From assembly GCF_932274485.2 (NCBI RefSeq), contig NC_065883.2, forward strand, positions 41,138,539 to 41,202,538: a stretch of DNA of 64,000 nucleotides, read 5' to 3'. Position numbers and translations under genes: made by a program. This stretch comes from Patella vulgata (taxonomy: Eukaryota > Mollusca > Gastropoda > Patellidae). The notes below the pieces were generated by a model. It did no database searches. It was not told where the DNA came from and saw only the letters and a list, made by a program, of their open reading frames with translations. The first letter of the stretch is position 1, and each line of letters starts with the position of its first letter. This document shows, in pieces, positions 10,184 to 21,314 of the stretch.

Positions 10184-10626
10184 CTAGGCTAGATTAGCGG
10201 ACACTGTTCCTGTGTTCCAAAAAATTAAATTTTTAGCCAGGATACGTTGAATACTAATACCAAGCACGTATGGAAGAGGTGGAAAACTGCGGTTACAAGA
10301 AATTGATTTTTGGGCATAGAACGTTTAATGGGGCTAAAAATGCGTTTTTGAAAAAAAAAATTGTTCCTGAAACCGCAGAGTATCGCCTCTTCCATACGTG
10401 CTAGGCATTAGTATTCTACGCATCCTGGCACAATTTTTAATTTTTTGGACCACGGGAACAGTGCCGGTTAATCTATCGTAGTGGGGGGGGGGGCATTTTG
10501 GGCGTGTCTGTTAGGGGTATCCCAACGCACAAACTGTCTGGCAGTGGTCATTCATGATTCCTGTAGTGGTACTGAACAACTCCAAAGCTGTTTTAGGTGG
10601 TACAGATTTCAGCTAATCTAGCCTAG
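10184..10626. mobile_element. Hairpin MITE-like element
   Basis: Outer ends CTAGGCTAGATTAGC and GCTAATCTAGCCTAG are perfect inverted copies. Inside, roughly 95-base arms pair: GCACGTATGGAAGAGG with CCTCTTCCATACGTGC, and AAAAAATTAAATTTTTAGCC with an AATTTTTAATTTTTTGG block. Such long, imperfect, mirrored arms without coding capacity are typical of MITEs. No target duplication was identified. Confidence 0.7.
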
Positions 10627-11165
10627 CCGGGTCTGGAAATTAGATATAGACCAGGGGAGAAGGGGGGTATTATCCGAAAGGTGGGCAAAAAGCGAGAGTT
10701 GACTTTTCTAGAAGCATTTTTCCTCAGGAATCCGAGGGAGCGTTCTGGGGTTATCGAGGTCAAAAGGTCACCAGAGGTCAAAGGAGGCTGGCTTATGAAT
10801 TTAGCCACTTCTGATGCTGTCTGTCGCAGATTTCTTGTTGGAACGCAGCTGAATCATTGAATAAGTGACGAGGGATAATTTGTGAAACCAATTAATCAAA
10901 TTATGACGTAATTGAAAAGGTCACCGAGGTCAAATAAGCAAGAAATAAGGATGCACTGAGATTAGGGCCAAAACTAATGTTATTTTCAATATGCAGTACA
11001 ATTCTGCATGGTCTGGCGAAGTAATTTCATCCAAAATTAACGATTATGTTAAACGAGTGATATGTCACACCATAAGTATATAATCTATAAGTATATAATC
11101 GCGAACATTTCACAAACTGGAAGTATTATTCGTTACCACTTCCGGGTTTACCGATTGTGGATTGT
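10627..11165. other. No gene recognised
   Basis: Contains the recurring phrases AAAGGTCACCAGAGGTCAAA and AAAGGTCACCGAGGTCAAAT, and a short duplication AAGTATATAATC near 11,077-11,100. No domain or splice context seen. Confidence 0.4.
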
Positions 11166-11173
11166 GATGGACA

Positions 11174-11722
11174 TTACTCGATATTCACGTCCATGAGTGC
11201 ATATGACTCCCCATCCGATTCATTATCGTCATCAACGTCATTAGTATCGACATTAATTTTGTTGAAAACGTGGGAAATTTCTCCATCGTCATGAACCAAC
11301 AAATCAGCGATGTTTTTGGGGTACGCTTCCTCTACCCATTTCAGGGAGAAATCCTCGTTCCAACCATGTAGGGTTGGTGACTCCAGTTCAAGCCTTGGCG
11401 AAGACGCAGATCGCCACATCTCGCCACATAGTTGGCTTGACAACAATGAAGCTTGAGGGACTTGGCACAGGGTGGAAGCAAGGTCAGGTCTACGATGCGT
11501 CCTTTCTTATAATTTGCCCAGAAAATATTGTATCGAGCCTGATCTACATTCGTAAGGCGAGGCTGGCCGTAGAACACGCAAAAAAAATTACTCAAGGTAT
11601 GAACGTGCGTTCCCCCAACACAGGTTCAACTCCTAAAGTTCCGAACGTAGCCAGAGCCTCTTCGTCTATTTTCACAATGGTATTTTTCCTTTGCGGAAGA
11701 AGGACAAAACGTAGTCGTTTCC
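11174..11722 (-). pseudogene. Fragment of a second uncharacterised gene family, frameshifted
   Basis: Minus-strand pieces in shifting frames read GNDYVLSFFRKGK (starting at 11,722), IVKIDEEALATFGTLG, FFCVFYGQPRLTNVDQARYN, IVDLTLLPPCAKSLKLHCCQ, then after a frame change near 11,430 LESPTLHGWNEDFSLKWVEE, ending in an acidic tail (NDVDDDNESDGES). I recall this order (GxD..F..KGK, FxCxxYG, LLPPC, HGW) from an uncharacterised multicopy protein family of aquatic invertebrates. At least three frame interruptions make it a pseudogene. Its upstream end stops 11 bases from the LINE target duplication. Confidence 0.65.
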
Positions 11723-11732
11723 ATGATTGCTC

Positions 11733-11744
11733 GTTGTCAGACTT
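11733..11744. other. LINE target-site duplication, left copy
   Basis: GTTGTCAGACTT here is identical to 26,255-26,266, at the other end of the LINE. A 12-base duplication is normal for endonuclease-primed LINE insertion. Confidence 0.75.
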
Positions 11745-11931
11745 AGTTTAAACAATATTTTATTCAATAAACTGAATTGGATTGAACAACAGGCAAAGGC
11801 CTATATAAGTTCTCTCTAAACATATAAAATAGTTAAATCTTATGTTTACAATACAGTGGTGACATATGTACAGTGAGTAACAAACATATATACATTTTGA
11901 AGTGTAATTTTAAGTTTTAAATGTTAAAGTT

Positions 11932-12693
11932 TTAAAATCTCTTGCTGTCTTTTATGTATTTTTGCACTATTTCAAATATGTTGGAATTGGTATTATCTGA
12001 AAGAGAGGGGTTGCCATATAGGATCAGGTCAATTGTAACATTTTGATTAAGGTGGTGTAGATTATTTTTTAGAATTTTTCTTGGGGCAGAGTAGGCTGGA
12101 CATATGAAATAATAATGGTAATTATCTTCGTCTGCAGAATTACACCTAGAGCACACTTTTGTGTCACTAATAAAATGGTAGAATAAGTGTTTATTTAAGT
12201 TACTAGCTTTATTTCTTAATTGGCAATGGATAATATTCTCTTTCCTATTTCCAGAATTATAATATAGTAGTGGTCTAATTAAAGGATACACGCGTGAAAG
12301 GCCCAATTTGAATGTACTTAACGTTTGTGAAGTTTTAATATTTTCAGGTAAGTTGTTCCAAAGTTTAATTGTGCAGGGAAAGAAACTATTAGAATATGAA
12401 CTCGTTTTACAAAATGGTAGATTGAGGTTCAGATTTTCATTTCGAAGGTTATAATTTGATACAGGCGGTTCAAATTTTTTAAAGGCTTCAGATAGATGAG
12501 TGGGACTTAGGTTATTCTTTATTTTGTATAAGTAAATTAATTTGTGTTTTATTCTGCGATTAGACAATGATTCCCAGCCAAGCTCTTTGTATAAATTGTT
12601 TTTAGATGAATTTCTTCTAAGGCCAGTTATTATTCTACCTGCTTCAGTTTGAACACTTTCTAATAGATCAGAATCCTTCTTTGAACAGTTATC
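11932..12693 (-). pseudogene. LINE ORF2 C-terminal region
   Basis: Open for 211 codons from 12,567: thumb-like helical sequence, the common LINE phrase TIKLWNNLPENIKTSQTLS, a STFKLGL block, and a terminal knuckle CSRCNSADEDNYHYYFICP (CxxC...H...C), which is typical of the C-terminus of CR1 and Jockey-group ORF2 proteins. Upstream it joins ELGWESLSNRR in the same frame back to a TAG near 12,694, where relatives have Trp (YADIVW). The 187 bases downstream to 11,745 are the 3' UTR. Confidence 0.8.
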
Positions 12694-13683
12694 CTATACA
12701 ATATCGGCATATTCTAAAATCGGACGAACAAAAGCAAGATATATTTTGTTAAGTGAAATTCTGTTAATTTTGTATTTCAGTATACGCAAAATATTTAGTC
12801 GACCACAAGCTTTCTGGTATATATTTGAAATGTGTTTTGACCATAATGCATTAGACTGAAATGTTATTCCCAAATGACAATGAATAGTTACGTTTTCAAC
12901 TTTTGTATTTTCAAAAAAGTCTGGATGGATTGTATTTTTCCTAGTAAAAATAATATCTTTAGTTTTATTGGGGTTAAAAGTTACACACCATTGTTTAGCC
13001 CACGATGAGATAATATTCAGATCTTCAGTCATAGAGTTCGCGCTACTTAGAGGATCATTATGAATAATGGTAAAAAGTGAAGTATCATCGGCGAATAGCC
13101 TTATGTTGTTAGTAATATTATCGGAGATATCATTTAAATAAATTAAAAATAGGAAAGGACCCAGCACACTTCCCTGGGGGACTCCAGAATCAGTATACAA
13201 ATAGTTTGATTTGAAACCTTCTAAAACTACGCATTGTTGTCTATTACTTAAATAGTGTTCAATCCATTTACATAATATTTCATTAACTCCATATTGTTTA
13301 ATTTAGACAATAAGCTTATATGCCAAACTTTGTCAAACGCTTTTGATACATCACAAAATATAAATCGAATTTGCTTTCCTTTATCAAGATTACTAATTAT
13401 AACATCATAAATTTCTAAAAGTTGGTTTATTGTAGAATCGTTAGGTTGAAAACCAGACTAATACTTATATGGCAGGTTATTTTCTTTTGCAAAATTATAA
13501 AGATTTTTGAATAAGATTTTCTCTAGTATTTTACATAATGAGCATGTTAATGAAATTGGTCTATAGTTTTCAGGGAACTGCAGATCACCCTTTCCTTTAT
13601 ACACTGCAATGATATGTGAAGTCCTCCAGATATCAGGTAATAATTGGAGTTCTAATGAAAGATTAAAAAGTTTAGTGAGAGGG
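12694..13683 (-). pseudogene. LINE ORF2 reverse transcriptase domain
   Basis: Recognisable RT blocks in order: ENYRPISLT, GFQPNDSTINQLL, FIFCDVSKAFDKVWH (motif A with catalytic Asp), SGVPQGSVLGPFLFLIYLND (motif B), NNIRLFADDTSLF (motif C, FADD), WCVTFNPNKTK and HLGITF. The 168-codon stretch 13,200-12,694 is unbroken. Upstream, a TAG precedes SGFQPND (near 13,460), and one base is missing in KLKQYGV (near 13,300). The foldback element interrupts the domain at 13,690. Confidence 0.85.
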
Positions 13684-14224
13684 CTTGTGTATGGTGGCTG
13701 ATAGTGGCCATGTTAAATCTCGCCCTTTTCATAACGCGACAACACGACATCACGACAGTATTGACTTTATTCTGTGGTATCATCGTGTTATTTTTATCGT
13801 AACTAGTCTCTTTCTACAAGTCACAAAAATACAGCTGTACTCATTACATCATATATAGGCCTAAGTAGTAGATTTGATAAATATAAAAGAGATAGTAGGA
13901 AAACGTTGATTAATTATTTGTTTTCTCAAAATAATGAAACATTTTGTGTCCACAAGTGAATTATATTTGGTATTATATTTAAAAAATCTAGAATTACAAT
14001 AGCAGGACCAAAGTGAGTTAGCTAAGTTAATTCCTTGAAGAAAAAGTGGTGTCGGGAGGTATCGAACAAGTAAGCATTCATTGCCATGTGTACGACACCC
14101 ACCAATATTTATAGATGACTGGAGCAATAGTTTAAAAATGATTTCAGAAGACAGGGTGGGAAGGGGATTGTAAAAAAACCAAATCGGGTCACATTCTTTA
14201 AAATCACAGCATTATCATAGTGCA

Positions 14225-14492
14225 GCACGTCACCCCAATAGTTGCAGGAGTTTTTTTGAATGAGGTGGAGAAAACGATTCGCAGCCTGTCATTGAGTCAA
14301 CTGGCGTGGTTTTGAATCCCCGGTTGTACGTGACAAGGTGTAGGGTCGCCTGTCAAACTGCGTGGGTTTTCTCCGGGTCCTCCGGTTTCCTCCCACTGCT
14401 AAAGACCCCTACGCGCAAACGATTTATTGAAATAAAATTAAACCATATGTTAGTCCCGAAATGACCTAATTTGTGTCGAGTGGAGGTTAAAC

Positions 14493-14530
<38 letters not shown>

Positions 14531-14840
14531 ATTTGACATCACTAATGGGATTGAGGCCTAGATGAGTAAAAATAGGCCCAGTAATATCTTCAACTATGAA
14601 CACACTCTAAAAGCCTCATACCCCCCCCCCCCCCCACGTCACCAAATAGATGCAGGAGTTTTTTTATGAGGTGGAGAAAACGATTCGCAGCCGTTATTGA
14701 CCTTATCGCATATAGGCTTGCATCCGTTTGACATCACTGATGGGATTGGGGCCTAGATGAGTAAAAATAGGCCCAGTAATATCTTCAACTATGAATACAC
14801 TCTAAAAGCCTCTAACCCCCCACCCCCCCACCCCACGTCT
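14225..14840. repeat. Tandem duplication in the foldback left arm
   Basis: Two copies sharing GATGCAGGAG/GTTGCAGGAG, GAGGTGGAGAAAACGATTCG, TTTGACATCACTGATGGGAT and AGGCCCAGTAATATCTTCAA (near 14,240 and 14,650). The first copy holds a SINE insertion. The right arm has a single inverted counterpart at about 19,150-19,330. Confidence 0.75.
14286..14528 (+). mobile_element. SINE (type M), lacking most of the tRNA-like head
   Basis: Contains TTTTGAATCCCCGGTTGTAC (degenerate B-box), GTAGGGTCGCCTGTC, CGTGGGTTTTCTCCGGGTCC, TCCGGTTTCCTCCCACTGCT, AAATGACCTAATTTGTGTCG, GGTTAAACC and a (CT)n tail. Full-length relative at 36,427-36,697. Confidence 0.8.
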
Positions 14841-15317
14841 CTTATTTAGTTTTACAAATAATTCCAGAATCAATAAAATGGTATCAATGATGTTTGATAC
14901 AACTGGAAAATAATATGTCAAAAATTGATTAAACATGAGAAATATTATGACATATTGAATCCGTATCAGTGATAACGTACATTTACTCAATATGTTCCTT
15001 CCAATGGATCATCATTTAACATGAAACAAGGAAAGCAGCGATCGAAGAAAAAGATTTAAAAACACACACATTTCAATATGACAGTAGTGATTTGGTCATG
15101 CATTTACATTCGAGAGTGTCATGCTTTCTTTGAAAGTAATGATTGTGCCAAATTTGAACAAAGTCAGTTTACATTCGCGGCCTATAGGTAGAGTGTTGAC
15201 AGATCAAACGTAAAAAAAAACAAAGAAAAAACCAGACCTATAAAAATATATTTCTAAAACTCTTTTAATTTTGAAATAATATTGTTTTCGCGTGTGCTAA
15301 GTGTTTCAGCGAATACA

Positions 15318-15510
15318 TGTAGTTACAGAAAGGGTCTTGTAGATTAAGACTATAGTGCATGTGCAGTTTCAAACTTCCGAGACGACAAGTCGACAAGTCG
15401 ATGATACGACAAAACCAAACTGTCGTATCATCGACTTGTCGACTTGTCGTCTCGGAAGTTTGAAACTGCACATGCGCTATAGTCTTAATCTACAAGACCC
15501 TTTCTACAAC
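15318..15510. repeat. Long palindrome with GTCGACAAGTCG core
   Basis: Near-perfect arms of about 90 bases centred near 15,414: AGAAAGGGTCTTGTAGATTA pairs with its complement, then CTTCCGAGACGACAAGTCGA and GTCGATGATACGAC mirrored by GTCGTATCATCGAC. This same arm sequence bounds the two large central repeats at 17,560-18,660. Confidence 0.85.
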
Positions 15511-15695
15511 TATTCGCTAAAACACTTATCACACGTGAAAACAATATAATTTCAAAATTAAAAAAGGTTTAGAAAATATATTTTCATAGATCTGTTTTTT
15601 TTAAGGTGTTATCTGTCAACCCTCTGGTATAACTACAGACTGCGGAACTAGATGTTCAAATTTGGCATAATCATTACTTTCAAAGACAGGATGGC

Positions 15696-16018
15696 ATGAA
15701 ATGAAATGAAATGGGGTTTAACGTCCTACTGTTCTCTCCTAAGCTGGGCTAAAGACGACGGGCATATGCCATACAGTGTGCTATTAGGGAATTTTGCCCG
15801 GGAAGCGGCGCTACGGCCCGCTCTTATATCGAAATCCAACTGCCAAGGGATCTTTTACGTGCACGCCAATGTGTACACGGGTCCTCGGTGTTTCGTCCCA
15901 TCCGAACGACTAGACAGCTGTCATTGTCAGGCCCTCCGTCCTGCATCACTGACAAGGGGGAACCACACCGGTAAATCTTGATGAATTTTGTCGGCCAATG
16001 CAGGGATCGAACCAATCT
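15696..16018 (-). mobile_element. SINE (type S), most complete copy
   Basis: Read on the minus strand it starts at a tRNA-like B-box (GGTTCGATCCCTGCATTGG) and ends at GGACGTTAAACCCC followed by an ATTTC simple repeat. Middle blocks include AAGATCCCTTGGCAGTTGGA and CCCGGGCAAAATTCCC. The A-box part of the head appears lost. It sits in the left arm of the foldback element. Confidence 0.82.
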
Positions 16019-16357
16019 GTGAAAAAAGTCGTCTAATATCTCTGTAAAAGATGACTGTTTTCAACACATGCAATCATGTCACGCGGTGTCAATCATTGGA
16101 CCAATGGCGCGTGCATTGTTTATATAAGACGTAACTGCTTCGGGTAGAATGATGCCTTTTACTCATTTTAATACCCATTTACGCTACATAGGAAATATTT
16201 TTTACCTACAAATACTTCAAATGTCTTTATTTATTTTTCTAATACATAAAAAAAAAATTTTTAGAATTAAATTTGTCGGAGGAATAATGTTAATATTGGG
16301 GACTCATTAAGTCGCATCGATGTCATTCTTATCAGAGGCCTAGCGAATATTCACTTC

Positions 16358-16435
16358 TGATCAGTGTGGGATCGAACACCCGACCTCCAGGCTAGCTAGC
16401 CAGCGTCTTTCCCACGTAGCCACGCGATCCTCTGA
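16358..16435 (-). mobile_element. tRNA-like SINE head fragment
   Basis: On the minus strand: GGATCGCGTGGCTACGTGGG, GACGCTGGCTAGCTAGC, then GGTGTTCGATCCCAC, which is a perfect B-box (GTTCGATCC). Looks like the 5' portion of a tRNA-derived SINE with no body attached. Confidence 0.5.
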
Positions 16436-16488
16436 AAGGATGATACTCTCGGGTGTAAATACATGACCGAACCACTACTGTCATATTG

Positions 16489-16735
16489 AAGACGGGCATA
16501 CGCCATACTATGAGCGAAATTTTGCCAGGACAGCGCACTATAGCCTACCATTATATCGAATTCCAACTACCAAGGGATATTTTACGTGCCAGGCCCTCTG
16601 TCCAGCACAACTGACAAGACCTCGTCGGAAAATCTGGATGAACTTTCTCGTCCAATGAAGGGATCGAACACCCAGCTTTCGGGTTACCGAACCAACGTCT
16701 TACCTGCATAGACACTGTGACTCCCCCGCAAAATA
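16489..16735 (-). mobile_element. SINE (type S) with tRNA-like head
   Basis: The head on the minus strand reads GGGGGAGTCACAGTGTCTAT, AGACGTTGGTTCGGTAACCC and GGTGTTCGATCCCTTC (B-box), followed by type S body blocks (CACGTAAAATATCCCTTGG and GTATGGCGTATGCCCGTC). The 3' GGACGTTAAAC end is missing. Inserted in the foldback left arm. Confidence 0.75.
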
Positions 16736-17368
16736 TCAAGCACCAAAAACAATGGATCGAGGCCTAGATGATTACACACTATGAAAGCCTCATACGCCCC
16801 CCCCTCCCCACGTCTCTTATTTTGTTTTACAAATAATTTCAGAATCAATAAAATGATATCAATGATGTTTGATACGACTGAAAAATAACATGTATAACAT
16901 TGATTAAACAACATAGGTAGTAATGAGAAATATTACATATTGAATCCGTATTAGTGATAGCGTAGATTTACTCAATACGTTCTTTCCAATAGATCATCAT
17001 TTAACTTGAAACAAGGGAAACAGTCGATCGAAGAAAACAGATTTTAAAAAAAAAACAGGTTTCAATGTGACAGTAGTGCTTCGGTCATGCATTTACCTCC
17101 GAGAGTGCAACCCTTTCTTTGAAAGTAATGATTGTGCCAAATTTGAACAAATTCCATCTAGATTCGCGGCCTGTAGGTAGAGTGTTGACAGATCAAATGT
17201 AAAAAAAAAACAAAAAAAAACCCCCAAAACCCCAGACCTATAAAAATATATTTTCTTAAACTCTTTTAATTTTGAAATTATATTGTTTTCACATGTGCTA
17301 AGTGTTTTAGCGAATATTTATAGAAGGTAATATAATCCTTTAGTGGCATTTAGCAATTGGAAACATAA

Positions 17369-17555
17369 CAAAACTGACACAGTTATATGGGACAACAATC
17401 ACTGTTTTATTATACACAAGCACAACGTTTCGATAAATATACTCTTATCGTTATCAAGCACAATGATAAAGATAAGAGAATACTTATCGAAACGTTGTGC
17501 TTGTGTATAATAAAACAGTGATTGTTGTCCCATATAACTGTGTCAGTTTTGTTTT
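17369..17555. repeat. Hairpin with AACGTTTCGATAA arms
   Basis: Arms of about 70 bases: AACAAAACTGACACAGTTAT, TTATTATACACAAGCACAAC and AACGTTTCGATAA on the left, complements on the right ending TGTGTCAGTTTTGTT. Loop near 17,445-17,480. The CGAAACGTTG phrase next to a short spacer is also seen at ends of some Penelope-like elements; that link is a weak impression. Confidence 0.7.
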
Positions 17556-18720
17556 TTTATTTATAGAAGGGTCTTGTAGATAAAGACTATAGCGCATGTG
17601 CAGTTTTAAACTTCCGAGACGACAAGTCGACAAGTCGATGATACGACAGTTTAGTGTTTTGTCGTACCGTCGACTTGTCGTGGCGATAAGTCGATGATAC
17701 GACAGCACGACAAAATAAGGTCGATGATACGACGAAATCAGACGATCTTACGACAGTTTGTTCTGTTGTAAGATCGCCCGATTTTATCGTAAGATCGTGT
17801 GATTTTGTCGTGCCGTCGTATCATCGACTTATCGCCACTGTAAGTCGATGATACGACGACACGACAAAATCACACAATCTTACGACAAAATCATGCGATC
17901 TTACGACAGAACAAACTGTCGTAAGATCGCGTGATTTTGTCGTGTCATCGACCCAATTTTGTCGTGCGGTCGTATCATCGACTTATCGTCTCAGAAGTTT
18001 AAAATTGCACATGCGCTATAGTCTTAATCGACAAGACCCTTTCTATAACTATTCGCTAAAACACTTGGCAAATGTGAAAATAATATAATTTCAAAATTAA
18101 AATACTTATCGAAACGTTGTGCTTGTGTATAATAAAACAGTGATTGTTGTCCCATATAACTGTGTCAGTTTTGTTTTTTTATTTATAGAAGGGTCTTGTA
18201 GATAAAGACTATAGCGCATGTGCAGTTTTAAACTTCCGAGACGACAAGTCGACAAGTCGATGATACGACAGTTTAGTGTTTTGTCGTACCGTCGACTTGT
18301 CGTGGCGATAAGTCGATGATACGACAGCACGACAAAATAAGGTCGATGATACGACAAAATCAGACGATCTTACGACAGTTTGTTCTGTTGTAAGATCGCC
18401 CGATTTTATCGTAAGATCGTGTGATTTTGTCGTGCCGTCGTATCATCGACTTATCGCCACTGTAAGTCGATGATACGACGACACGACAAAATCACACGAT
18501 CTTACGACAAAATCATGCGATCTTACGACAGAACAAACTGTCGTAAGATCGCGTGATTTTGTCGTGTCATCGACCCAATTTTGTCGTGCGGTCGTATCAT
18601 CGACTTATCGTCTCGGAAGTTTAAAATTGCACATGCGCTATAGTCTTAATCGACAAGACCCTTTCTATAACTATTCGCTAAAACACTTGGCAAAGGTGAA
18701 AATAATATAATTTCAAAATT
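17479..18720. repeat. 622-bp tandem duplication of the GTCG-word array at the foldback centre
   Basis: Two copies offset by 622 bases (AATACTTATCGAAACG at 17,479 and 18,101), differing at a handful of sites. Each carries a dense set of words in both orientations: GTCGATGATACGAC, GATCTTACGAC, CACGACAAAATC and CGACAAGTCG, with their complements, making overlapping small hairpins within a larger one. Each copy ends with CTTGTAGATAAAGACTATAG-type flanks like the 15.4-kb palindrome. Confidence 0.88.
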
Positions 18721-19918
18721 AAAATAGTTTTATAAAATATATTTTTATAGGTCTGTTTTTTTTTTCGTTTTATCTGTCAACACTTTACCTACAGGCCGCG
18801 AATCTAGATGGACTTTGTTCAAATTTGGCACAATCATTACTTTCAAAGAAAGGATGACACCCACGGATGTAAATGCATGACCGAACCACGACTGTCATAT
18901 TGAAACTTGTTTTTTAAAATCTTTTTTTCTTCGATCGGCTGCTTCCCTTGTTTTCAAGTTAAATGGTGATCCATTAGAAGGAACATTTTGAGTAAATGTA
19001 TCATTGATACGGATTCGAAATGTAATATTTACTACCCTATGTTGTTTAATCAATTTTAGACACATTAATTTCCAGTCGTATCAAACATCATTGATAGGGA
19101 CCTGCCATTTTATTGATTCCGAAATTATTTGTTAAACAAAATAAGAGGGGGGGAGTGCGTAGGGGACTTTCGGAGTGTGTTCATAGCTGAAGGCAATACT
19201 GGGCCTATTTTTAATCATCTAGGCCCCAATCCCATTAGTGATGTCAAACGGATGAATACGCGATAAGGTCAATAACAGCTGCAAATCGCTTTCTTCACCT
19301 CATAAAAAAACCTCCCCTGCACTGATTGGGATGGCGTGCTACACCAATGCAGTGATTTTCTGTGATCTGATTTGAGGTTTTATATAATCCCCTTCCCACT
19401 CTAATAAAATAAATTGGAAATCTTCTGAAATCGCTTCTAAACTATCGCTTCAGTAATCTATAAGTATTGGTGGGTGTCGTACACGAGGCAATGCATGCTT
19501 GTTCGATACCTACCGACACCACTTCTTATTCAAGGAATTAACATAGCTGACTCACTTTTGTCCTGCTATTATAATTCTAGATTTTTTGAATATAATACCA
19601 ATAATTCAATTTTGGGTGCAAAATGTTTCATTATTTTGAGAAAACGAATAATTAATCAACACTTTCCTATTATCTCTTTTGACGAGTGTTATTGTATCTA
19701 ATCTGATGTAATGAGTGTAATGAGTACAGCTGTATTTTTGTGACTTGTAGAAAGAGACTATGCCAATAAGTCGACATCTCGACGTTAGGATAAAAATAAC
19801 ACGATGATACGACAGAGTTAAGTGTCGTATGATTGCGCCAATACTGTCATGATGTCGTGTTGTCGCGTTATGAAAAGGGCGAGATTTAACATGGCCACTA
19901 TCAGCCACCATACTTGTG

Positions 19919-21310
19919 ATTGATGGAGTTATCTTTTTTCAATACATCTGGACTGATATTATCGGGACCAGAAGGTTTTGAACAGTTAAGAATTAGTAAC
20001 TGGTCTTTCACTTCTTGCTCACTTACAATAAAATTTTGTAGTTCGTTGTTACTGCGACAAGCAAAGTATGGAAGGTCAGGTACATCATTTAATTTTGAAA
20101 TCGAAGCAAAATAAGAGTTTAGGATGTTTGCCTTATCAAGTGGGTGTGTGTAAACACAGTTTTCAAATAATAATGGGGAGGTTTGTACCTTTACATTATC
20201 ATAATTTGTAATAGATTTAGCTATTTTCCACCATTTATTTGGTTGCAAGTTTTTATTATTTATTTGTTGTTCTAATTTCTCTTTAAAACTATTTTTAGCT
20301 TCCCTAATTAATGTTATTACTTCATTTCTTATTTTTCTAAATAATAGCCAATGATTAGGACTATTTGTTTTTTTTGGCGCGTCTGTGTGCTCTATTTCGT
20401 TTTCGAATTTTTATACGTAAGGCGTTATTCATAAATGGTTTATCATTTGGTCTTATAGTTACTACTTTTGTTGGGATATATTGTACTAATGCTTTATTTA
20501 AAACATCTAAAAAGCTTTGATAAATTTTATTAATATCATTTTTAAAAACATTTTTTCACCAATCGACAGTTAATAATTCGTTATTTAAACCTTCATAATC
20601 TGCAAGTTTATAATTTCTAATAGTTCTTTTGTATGTTAATTGTTTGTATGTTTTTATATTTAAAGATAAGGTTATTGGTGAATGTGTACTGCATATAGGA
20701 GCATTAACATTAGTATCTGATATAAGGGATTTCCTATTGGTAATAAAAAGATCAATGCATGAACCTGGGAGCGTTGTGAAATTAGTCGGTTCTTTTATCA
20801 GATTTTCAAGATTTAATCTTTGTAATAGTTTTTTAAATTTAGCACAATTACTTGAATTACTTAAAATGTTGATATTAAAATCCCCCGTTAGGATAAAAGA
20901 GGAACCACTATCTAATGCATTAGATAATGTATCGTAAAATATGTCCCAAAAGGCAACCTTTGTATTTGGGGGTCTATATATTACCCCGAGTAGGAATTTG
21001 GTGTAATCAGTAAATATGTCTATAAAAATTAATTCAATATCAGAGTTTATGAGATCATGCCTAATCTGAAAGTGTAGATTATTTTTTTATATAAACAACC
21101 CCTGCACCCCCATGCCTGTTTCTATCTAATCTAACTGGACTTCTATAACCGGGCAGTAAAATCATTGAATCATTAATAGTGTTGTCTAAATGAGATTCAG
21201 TAATACATATTATATCATAGTTGGAGAATTCAGCTTCAATTATATCTAGTTATGGCAATAAACTACATACATTATTGTAGACAATGGAAATGTTCCCTGT
21301 ATTTAATGTA
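19919..21310 (-). pseudogene. LINE ORF2 endonuclease domain and linker to RT
   Basis: Reading right to left: SIVYNNVCSLLP, ICITESHLD, then GYRSPVRLDRNRHGGAGVVY, GVIYRPPNT, FILTGDFNIN, GSCIDLFITN and THSPIT, the order of an APE-type endonuclease. The linker follows with RPNDKPFMNNALR, NKWWKIAKSITNYDN, LLILNCSKPSGPDNISPDV, where the RT begins. A stop interrupts after CSLLP, one A is gained in VVYIKNNL (near 21,085) and another in the A run of VLKK (near 19,940), so this region is non-functional. Confidence 0.85.
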
Positions 21311-21314
21311 TTAA

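Larger units (their letters stand above)
13690..19912. mobile_element. 6.2-kb foldback element inserted in the LINE
   Basis: Ends are a near-perfect inverted repeat of about 75 bases beginning TATGGTGGCTGATAGTGGCC, flanked by the direct repeat CTTGTG (13,684-13,689 and 19,913-19,918). Removing the element and one CTTGTG restores the LINE frame across the site (SITSPLTKLFNLSL). The arms mirror each other for roughly 1-1.5 kb, with SINE insertions and a 400-bp direct repeat (14,815-15,205 and 16,795-17,190) in the left arm. The centre is a palindromic array of GTCG-rich words. No transposase is visible, so it is non-autonomous. The 6-bp target duplication, the long arms and the terminal TATGGTGG do not match a family I can name. 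Confidence 0.88.

Noticed and set aside
11374-11751. Plus-strand 125-codon frame
   Set aside because: It runs opposite the recognised minus-strand gene fragment and has no domain or splice context.
16358-16435. Functional tRNA gene
   Set aside because: B-box is good but the cloverleaf does not close and the A-box is poor; a SINE head fragment is more likely.
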